In this document: one piece after another, positions 59,601 through 64,000 of the stretch
How the letters are laid out: the number at the start of each line of letters is the position of its first letter
Position numbering within the stretch: position 1 is the first letter of the stretch
Made by a program: the position numbers and the translations under genes
Assembly: GCA_949318235.1 (NCBI GenBank)
Contig: OX439131.1
Coordinates: 28,637,496 to 28,701,495, forward strand
Direction: 5' to 3'
Source: Ecdyonurus torrentis
Taxonomy: Eukaryota > Arthropoda > Insecta > Ephemeroptera > Heptageniidae
Length of the DNA: 64,000 nucleotides
Notes under the pieces: generated by a model
The model's input: only the letters and a program-made list of their open reading frames with translations
Databases searched by the model: none
What the model was told of the DNA's origin: nothing

Positions 59601-59646
59601 GAAAGAATTTGAACGACCTTATAACTTGACTGGATTCAATATGTAG
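53841..59646 (+). CDS. Nup62: Nucleoporin Nup62 (gene span, 8 coding exons)
   Basis: Spliced CDS of about 543 residues (human Nup62 is 522). Nup62 is an FG nucleoporin of the central transport channel, forming a coiled-coil trimer with Nup54 and Nup58; its FG repeats bind transport receptors. Residues 1-345 are Gly/Thr/Ala/Ser-rich with scattered FG, FGxP and FSFG motifs (for example TFSFGSQ, GFSFGTS). Residues ~350-543 form the Nsp1/Nup62 C-terminal coiled coil, with RLEDTMNNWAYELEEQE, TQVNSWDRLLLESGDK, AEDLKEIIDHLNELN and LNAHMNSLQWIDQ. All junctions are in frame. It shares its upstream region with UBE2N. Its introns carry several MITEs. Confidence 0.96.
54218..54251. repeat. (TA)n abutting Nup62 exon 2 acceptor
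   Basis: TA array ending 14 bp before the acceptor AG; it replaces most of the usual pyrimidine tract. Confidence 0.9.
54266..54949 (+). CDS. Nup62: Nup62 coding exon 2 (FG repeats)
   Basis: Acceptor atttacag|ccc immediately after a (TA)n tract. It encodes most FG motifs (VFSFG, SLFGAA, TFGSL, LQFGG, GFSFG). The donor ccag|gttatt is weak; reading through it would give a stop after two Tyr codons, so a truncated FG-only isoform by intron retention is conceivable. Phase 1 to phase 1. Confidence 0.9.
55536..55670 (+). CDS. Nup62: Nup62 coding exon 3
   Basis: Acceptor tttttttag|ctt, donor gcca|gtaagt, phase 1/1. Thr/Ser-rich FG linker beginning AFGSGTSFLSKP. Confidence 0.9.
55839..55911 (+). 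CDS. Nup62: Nup62 coding exon 4
   Basis: Acceptor gttaacag|caa, donor cctc|gtaagt, 73 nt, enters phase 1 and leaves phase 2. Thr/Pro-rich linker. Confidence 0.88.
56468..56745. repeat. Inverted repeat around a ~51-T tract
   Basis: The left arm (…GCTGCTCAATAGTTAGAGAA) and right arm (…CTAACTATTGAGCAGCCAAT) pair over ~75 bp with mismatches. A T run at 56,549-56,599 fills the loop. Probably an old foldback MITE. Confidence 0.6.
56809..57080. mobile_element. 272-bp TA-flanked MITE in Nup62 intron 4
   Basis: Ends CAGTTTTAGACAAATGAAAG and CTTTCATTTGTCTATAACAG are imperfect inverted repeats (~35 bp); TA on each side (56,807-56,808 and 57,081-57,082). Confidence 0.7.
57297..57453 (+). CDS. Nup62: Nup62 coding exon 5 (coiled coil start)
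   Basis: Acceptor tttctacag|cac, donor AAG|gtatat, ending in phase 0. It encodes TMNNWAYELEEQEKSF and VNSWDRLLLESGDK, the diagnostic start of the Nup62 coiled-coil domain. Confidence 0.95.
57480..58190. mobile_element. Inverted-repeat element in Nup62 intron 5 (split by an insert)
   Basis: Outer arms carry ATGATAAATT…AAACCAGCAAAGGCCTTAC and the matching GTAAGGCCCTGCTGGTTTCT…AATTTATCAT. An inner palindrome pairs CCCATAGCTCAGTGAAAATC with its inverted copy near 57,750. The right arm is interrupted at 57,788. End points are approximate. A relative lies at 45.9 kb. Confidence 0.6.
57788..58088. mobile_element. ~301-bp insert nested in the intron-5 element
   Basis: TATAG occurs at 57,783-57,787 and 58,089-58,093; removing the segment rejoins the host arm (TATAGTAAGGCC). 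The termini have only a short inverted match (GGTG/CACC, GGGTG/CACCC if the duplication is TA). It contains TGACGTCA near its right end (58,068). Confidence 0.6.
58228..58349. mobile_element. Small palindromic MITE, relative at 12.8 kb
   Basis: AATAAAACGCAAAGATTCTC and the inverted GAGAATTGTCACTTTTTATT frame the segment. The left part matches 12,828-12,890 (AATAAAACGCAAAGATTTTC). Confidence 0.5.
58516..58682 (+). CDS. Nup62: Nup62 coding exon 6 (coiled coil)
   Basis: Acceptor tatatag|atc, donor caaat|gtaagc, ending in phase 2. Heptad-like KAEQQKIELELDYITSQERE. Confidence 0.95.
58784..58895 (+). CDS. Nup62: Nup62 coding exon 7 (coiled coil)
   Basis: Acceptor atattttag|cta, donor CCA|gtaagt, ending in phase 0. 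It encodes QMAEDLKEIIDHLNEL. Confidence 0.95.
58955..59110 (+). repeat. Dispersed repeat, copy 1
   Basis: Shares GTCGACG…AACAAAGTTG, CTTTTCACATGGTTTTAAAA and CTGGCAACTCCCAGCTT with 63,848-64,000. Lies in Nup62 intron 7. Confidence 0.6.
59482..59646 (+). CDS. Nup62: Nup62 coding exon 8 (C-terminus, stop)
   Basis: Acceptor cttacag|gtt; ends TAG. It encodes ILNAHMNSLQWIDQ and a final KEFERPYNLTGFNM. Confidence 0.95.
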   Translation, partial: VVQIGRILNAHMNSLQWIDQTASSTQNQLDDVAKMIEQQKKEFERPYNLTGFNM

Positions 59647-59703
59647 GAGACATGATCATATATTAAAAAAAAAAAAAAAAAAATGCTGTATATCATATGA
59701 AAA

Positions 59704-59709
59704 ATAAAA
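59704..59709 (+). terminator. Candidate Nup62 polyadenylation signal
   Basis: AATAAA about 58 nt after the Nup62 stop codon, the first consensus hexamer downstream. Confidence 0.45.
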
Positions 59710-59991
59710 ATACAACAGTAAAATGCTATTATTATAAAAATATCTTATTATATGTAATAATTAATCCATTTGCTTTGTATATTTTTCATCAATGTATGAC
59801 AAATGACAAACTTCAACTCAAAATTCCCTTAGAATTATAATTTGTTATCCTTATATATATATTCTTGTAGTTGTATGTATTAAAAAAAAAATAAAAAAAT
59901 AAATTTTTGAACAATATATCTTCTTTCTTCGCTTCTTTTTCTTTACAATTAAAAAAAATATTAATATAATAATGAATAGAATGTATGAAAG

Positions 59992-60111
59992 AAGGTCCGC
60001 GAAAAAAGGGACCTCGGATAAAAGGACCTGCCTTTGCGCACAGGTATAGCGTTTCGGCGAGCTGCGCACAGGTAGGACCTTTTATCCGAGGTCCTTTTTT
60101 CAACGGACCTT
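59992..60111. mobile_element. 120-bp palindromic element
   Basis: AAGGTCCG…GACCTCGGATAAAAGG at the left pairs with CCTTTTATCCGAGGTCC…CGGACCTT at the right. GCGCACAGGTA occurs twice as a direct repeat inside. No clear target duplication. Confidence 0.6.
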
Positions 60112-60516
60112 CCTCTGTATACCTAATTAATATTCAAAAAAAAAAGTAATATAATAATTAATTTTTATATTATTCCTAAAATATTAATGCTATATTGCAT
60201 AGCATATTATTATTATAGCATAGCATGATTATATAGCATAATATGTATTGTGATAACCTCAGGTTTGGCGAGACAAGAAACAGGAGGAATCCAAATTCTC
60301 TTTATTTCATCTGCTTTTTATTTAATTTTTGTTTATTCTGCTAGTACCGGTGGGTACCGGCAACCAGCAAGTAACCGGTAATATCAATCTACTCATTTCT
60401 CCTCTCTTTGCTTTGCACTCCTAACAGTAACTCCCCTAACTTTTAACCCCTCTTCCCCTGTCCCGCGTCCTCTCCCCCCCCCCCCCCCTCACTCTCCCAG
60501 AAATCACTGATAGATT

Positions 60517-61364
60517 CATAGAGAAACAGTATAGAGAAGCTACTCAATAGGGAGTTCATGTCGCTAAAATCATTGGAGGGGAGGCAGTGTTTACAGTCGA
60601 TTTCAGTGAGTTCCGCTCCTTTGGAGTAGATGGCGTTGCATTATTTTTCGTTCTTATTTCGGGGAGCCGAGCCCGGGGCGCTCCTGAGGAGCGCCCCGGG
60701 CTCCTCAAGAACGAAAAATAATGCAACGCCATCTACTCCAAAGGAGCGGAACTCACTGAAATCGACTGTAAACACTGCCTCCCCTCCAATGATTTTAGCG
60801 ACATGAACTCCCTATTGAGTAGCTTCTCTATACTGTTTCTCATGATATAAGGAGAGATGGTAGTTGCACTCCTATGCTCGGATTCGAAATAAAATTACGT
60901 CGCGGCAGCGCTGCAAGCGAGTTTCCCGCCTTCCCAAATCGATCAAGTGCCAATGCATAAGCATAGGGAAAAATCACTAAATCCGTCATAACTTCTGAAC
61001 GCGTGAAGTATTAACAATAAAAATTGCACCAAATTAATCAGCAAAATTTTCGCAATTTTTTCATATGCATTTTAGTTAACTTTGTTAATTATGTGAATTT
61101 TACAATAAAATTATATGCAAAATAACCGGAAACGTATTAGTTTTAAGTTCTGAAAAAATAAATGTTAACAATTCATTACGAAAAAATAGAAAAAATAAAA
61201 ACGAAAATTTCCCATGTTAAATTTTAAAATGTGATCGAAATGGGAAGCGCGCGAAGAGCAGGCGAGAAAGAGCAACTACGACGAAATTTTATTTCAGCGC
61301 CCCCTACAAACGCAGCATAGGAGTGCAACTACCATCTCTTCTTATATCATGCTGTTTCTCTATG
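60517..61364. mobile_element. Foldback element with ~140-bp perfect arms, interrupted by a second element
   Basis: Ends CATAGAGAAACAG and CTGTTTCTCTATG are perfect inverted repeats. The two arms (about 60,517-60,660 and 60,709-60,840) match base for base as far as I compared. GATAGATT flanks both sides (60,509-60,516 and 61,364-61,371, sharing the terminal G), a 7-8-bp target-site duplication. The centre is a GC-rich hairpin. Without its insert it is ~329 bp. No coding capacity; the superfamily is uncertain, the duplication size fitting hAT-like. Confidence 0.8.
60841..61351. mobile_element. 511-bp MITE inserted in the foldback element, 8-bp TSD
   Basis: Termini CATGATATAAG and CTTATATCATG are inverted; similarity extends ~38 bp with one mismatch and then weakly to ~90 bp. 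The flanks are CTGTTTCT at 60,833-60,840 and 61,352-61,359, and removing the element plus one copy restores the arm of the host palindrome. An 8-bp duplication fits hAT-like elements. No ORF. Confidence 0.82.
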
Positions 61365-61586
61365 ATAGATTGCGCGCGTGCGCCACATTTGTTGTTGTTT
61401 TGGTCATGGTTTTGGTTATGATGATGATTACTGTGAACTCTTGTTTTTCAGTAAATAAAGATAAAAAGTAAATATTTTACTACTGGAGAATATTATAATT
61501 GACAATTTTCTAATGAACCAAATTCTTAAGAATTGTGAACCAGTCTTTTGAGTCTTGGAGAGAGTATTAAAAGATTAAAAGCAACC

Positions 61587-61781
61587 ATGGAAGATGATTC
61601 TCCACAGGATGCTCGCCAAAATTCGTCCAGCCCACCAGACGTTAAGCCATGTATTACTGAAGACAGAAGTGGCAGCTCTAAAGAAAGTGATCAAGAAGGA
61701 AGATCGAAAAACCACATTCCGCCTTGGTCAGGAGCGTCTTGGCAGGATGGGTCTCGGAAAAGTGCTTTTCAGCCTTACAGG
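61587..61781 (+). CDS. RFXANK: RFXANK-like coding exon 1
   Basis: ATG in context aaccATGg; donor agg|gtatgt, phase 0. Low-complexity Ser/Asp/Lys-rich 65 residues ending SRKSAFQPYR. Confidence 0.72.
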
Positions 61782-63045
61782 GTATGTATGTACTATGTAT
61801 GCATACATACATTTCCAATTCAAAATAGTTTATTTTCCAATCTCCTACAATCAAAATAAGCAGCATTACATAGACTCTGTACATATTTTTAGGCTATTTT
61901 TTAGCTTATGTCAACTTACATTCATACGTACTATGATAAACTACACACTAAAATACGAGAATAATCTCACATATATTATGATATGACTGCATGACTGCAT
62001 TTATGTATGCACATACAGCTCTGGCCAAAAGTTTAAGAACGGGGCAGCGGCGTCCTCTGCGTTTTCTCATAGAGATAACATAGTATGGTTGCGGGGTTGC
62101 CTATACAAATCTTCCTCAAACTTATGGCCAGAGCTGTACATGTTTAAACATTCATTACACATCAATCACATAAACATGCATAGCATATCATGTAATGTGA
62201 ATATTCAGATACAAATAAAAGTTGAAAATACACTCTTCATTTAGTATTGAACTTATTGTTGTATGAACCTGGTACAGTGCATCATATACAGGGTGTTTTT
62301 TTAAAAGCGCGCATTTTAAAACGCAAAATAAAATATGAAGAAATAAAATAAAATTAAGTTTTTATATATCATTTTGTCGCCCAGGGTTAGACATTTTTAA
62401 AACTGTTCTTAAAAATAAAATTGAGTGACCGGTTTTCTTGCACCGAGCATCAACGTAAAAATGTGCAATTTTTTTTTCAAGATGTCATTTTATCTGCAAA
62501 AATGATCAGAAAATTGCTTTTTTAACTATTCTTTATTGACAATTAGTGGAGTTTGTTGGCATAAATAAGATACCTAAAGCACTCTAAACATGTCCTGTGA
62601 TAAAAATGGAAGGATGTGGTCACATTGGTATCAGGGTTAAGGTGAAAACATTTGCGTTAAACATTGCTAAATTTGCCAACATTTTCTCTAATTCGAGAAT
62701 TTTTTTTAATGATTTAACGAAAATTTTAATTTCTCTATAATGGCTTTGCACTCACAGTTTTCTTTCGAATATCTAAGTAATGTTTGGTACAATTATTTAA
62801 AAAAAATCAATATGAAGGCTTCAATAAATTCAAGATGCAAAGGATTAATGAATTCAGCAAAAACCAAATGAAATGTGTGGATTTGCATATGGACCAACTT
62901 TTAAAGAAAGATATGCAAATTAAAAATTTCCATTCTTTAAAATTAAATACCTAAGGTTTTAATTATCAACCCAAACAGTTTGTAAGAATTAACAGAAAAT
63001 TAAAGTTACAAACAATGTTATGAAAATTAAAATTCATACAAAATT

Positions 63046-63093
<48 letters not shown>

Positions 63094-63784
63094 AACAACA
63101 ACAACAACAACAACTTTGGTTAAGGAGAATTTTTTAAATCAAATTTAGCAATGATTAACTCAAAAGTTTTCACTTTAACACTGATACCAATGTGGCTATA
63201 TCCTTTTAATTTTATCACAGAACATGTTTAGAGTGCTATAGGTATCTAATTTATGCCAACAGACTCCATTAATTGTCAATAAAGGATAGTTAAAAAAGCA
63301 AATTTCTGGTCATTTTGGCAGAAAAAAAGACGCCTGGAAAAAAAATTGCACATTTTTACGTTGACGCTCGGTGCAAGAAAACCGGTCACTCAATTTTATT
63401 TCTAAGAACAGTTTTAAAAAATGTCTAACCCTTGGCTATATACAAAATGATAAATAAAAACTTAATTTTATTTTATTTCTTCATATTTTATTTTGCGTTT
63501 TAAAATGCGCGCTTTTAAAAAAACACCCTGTACATTCATACATTATATGTATGGGTGTTGTATGTGTGGAACATTTAGAAATTATACAACACCTTTTAAT
63601 TACATGACATATTCCTTTATAGTATTATATAATGTAAATTTATTTTCACAGCAAGCAACGACAGTGCTAACAAATTTGCAACGAGGAAATATACAAACAC
63701 TAACGCCAGTTCTTGAACCTGTCGACGTTAGTTTGCATCATAGAGCAGGACAAGGTGAAGTAACAGCACAGGATTTGAGAGAAG
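61587..63784 (+). CDS. RFXANK: RFXANK/ANKRA2-family ankyrin protein, 5' part (two exons, runs off window)
   Basis: RFXANK is a subunit of the RFX transcription complex; ANKRA2 is its close ankyrin-repeat paralogue that binds PxLPxI-type peptides. Two exons give 109 residues and the first base of the next codon: a disordered acidic N-terminus beginning MEDDSPQDARQ, then TTVLTNLQRGNIQTL and SLHHRAGQGEV. The TNxQRGN signature just before the first ankyrin repeat and the x-x-AxQGE start of repeat 1 match this family. The remaining repeats lie beyond the window. Exon 2 ends in phase 1 at gaag|gtaaga. The call rests on about 45 residues, so RFXANK and ANKRA2 cannot be told apart. Confidence 0.75.
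62016..62136. mobile_element. 121-bp Tc1/mariner-like MITE
   Basis: Begins CAGCTCTGGCCAAAAGTTTA and ends with AACTTATGGCCAGAGCTG, flanked by TA at 62,014-62,015 and 62,137-62,138. The terminal sequence style and TA duplication are typical of Tc1/mariner. Confidence 0.75.
62290..63530. mobile_element. 1.24-kb foldback element in RFXANK-like intron
   Basis: Begins CAGGGTGTTTTTTTAAAAG and ends with its reverse complement, flanked by TA on both sides (62,288-62,289 and 63,531-63,532). Arms of ~420 bp pair across an AT-rich loop carrying a 40-bp poly-A plus (CAA)n run. TA duplication and the CAGGGTG end suggest a Tc1/mariner-type non-autonomous element. Confidence 0.75.
63652..63784 (+). CDS. RFXANK: RFXANK-like coding exon 2
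   Basis: Acceptor ttttcacag|caa, donor gaag|gtaaga, ending in phase 1. It encodes the family TNLQRGN block and the start of the first ankyrin repeat. Confidence 0.8.
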
Positions 63785-63847
63785 GTAAGAAGAAGCTACA
63801 TCAGCCAAGCTATCAAGTATCATTCACATGGAGCGAAAATTCTACGT

Positions 63848-64000
63848 CTGTCGACGGGTAAACAAAGTTGGAAAAGTATTGTTGCAACTTGTTTATAATG
63901 TAAAAAAACGAACCCTTTCACATGGTTTTAAAACTGACAGATACCGACGGATACTGGCGGGCAAAGCTGGCAACACCCAGCTTTTCTACCCGTCACTATC
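63848..64000 (+). repeat. Dispersed repeat, copy 2 (cut by window end)
   Basis: Same family as 58,955-59,110 (GTCGACGGGTAAACAAAGTTG-like start; CTTTCACATGGTTTTAAAAC; CTGGCAACACCCAGCTT). Lies ~65 bp after the RFXANK-like exon 2 donor. Confidence 0.6.

Larger units (their letters stand above)
59647..61586. other. Intergenic region between Nup62 and RFXANK-like gene
   Basis: 1.9 kb with a 120-bp palindromic element (59,992-60,111), a C tract near 60,475 and a nested pair of inverted-repeat elements (60,517-61,364) ending ~220 bp before the RFXANK-like start codon. Confidence 0.7.
61782..63651 (+). other. RFXANK-like intron 1
   Basis: 1.87-kb intron, mostly made of a 121-bp MITE (62,016-62,136) and a 1.24-kb foldback element (62,290-63,530). 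Confidence 0.75.

Overview
The window is nuclear genomic DNA from an invertebrate animal, most likely an arthropod and possibly a crustacean. It is AT-rich, carries a heavy load of long simple repeats ((TA)n, (TC)n, (TTTTC)n, (TATG)n and homopolymer tracts), and its genes are split by AT-rich introns with GT-AG borders. Lineage is inferred from protein similarity by eye; no database was searched. Exon coordinates come from reading splice sites and reading phase by hand.

Layout. Positions 1-15.8 kb hold no convincing coding sequence: simple repeats, AT-rich DNA, one ~123-bp MITE and a diverged direct duplication. From 15,891 to 47,478 (+) runs a gene for an X11/Mint/APBA adaptor: 15 coding exons, ~1,480 residues, with a long disordered N-terminus, a PTB domain, two PDZ domains and the family's C-terminal tail. 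An extra exon at 40,673-41,155 encodes a second version of the N-terminal half of the PTB domain, and a candidate 6-nt microexon lies between the two PTB halves. 47.5-53.0 kb is non-coding. At 53,000-53,455 (-) is an intact, intronless UBE2N/Ubc13 (bendless) E2 enzyme. It lies head-to-head with Nup62 (53,841-59,646, +, eight coding exons, ~543 residues), and the 385 bp between the two start codons probably acts as a shared promoter. From 61,587 (+) to the window edge are the first two coding exons of an RFXANK/ANKRA2-family ankyrin protein.

The four genes have housekeeping or neuronal roles: synaptic and APP-type adaptor (X11), K63 ubiquitin chain synthesis (UBE2N), nuclear pore channel (Nup62) and a transcription or ankyrin adaptor (RFXANK). 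They show no obvious functional link beyond the head-to-head pair.

The other striking layer is inverted-repeat transposable DNA. There are many distinct MITE or foldback elements, several with visible target-site duplications (TA, TTAA or 8 bp), and two show one element inserted inside another. No tRNA, rRNA, CRISPR or bacterial-type operon was seen.
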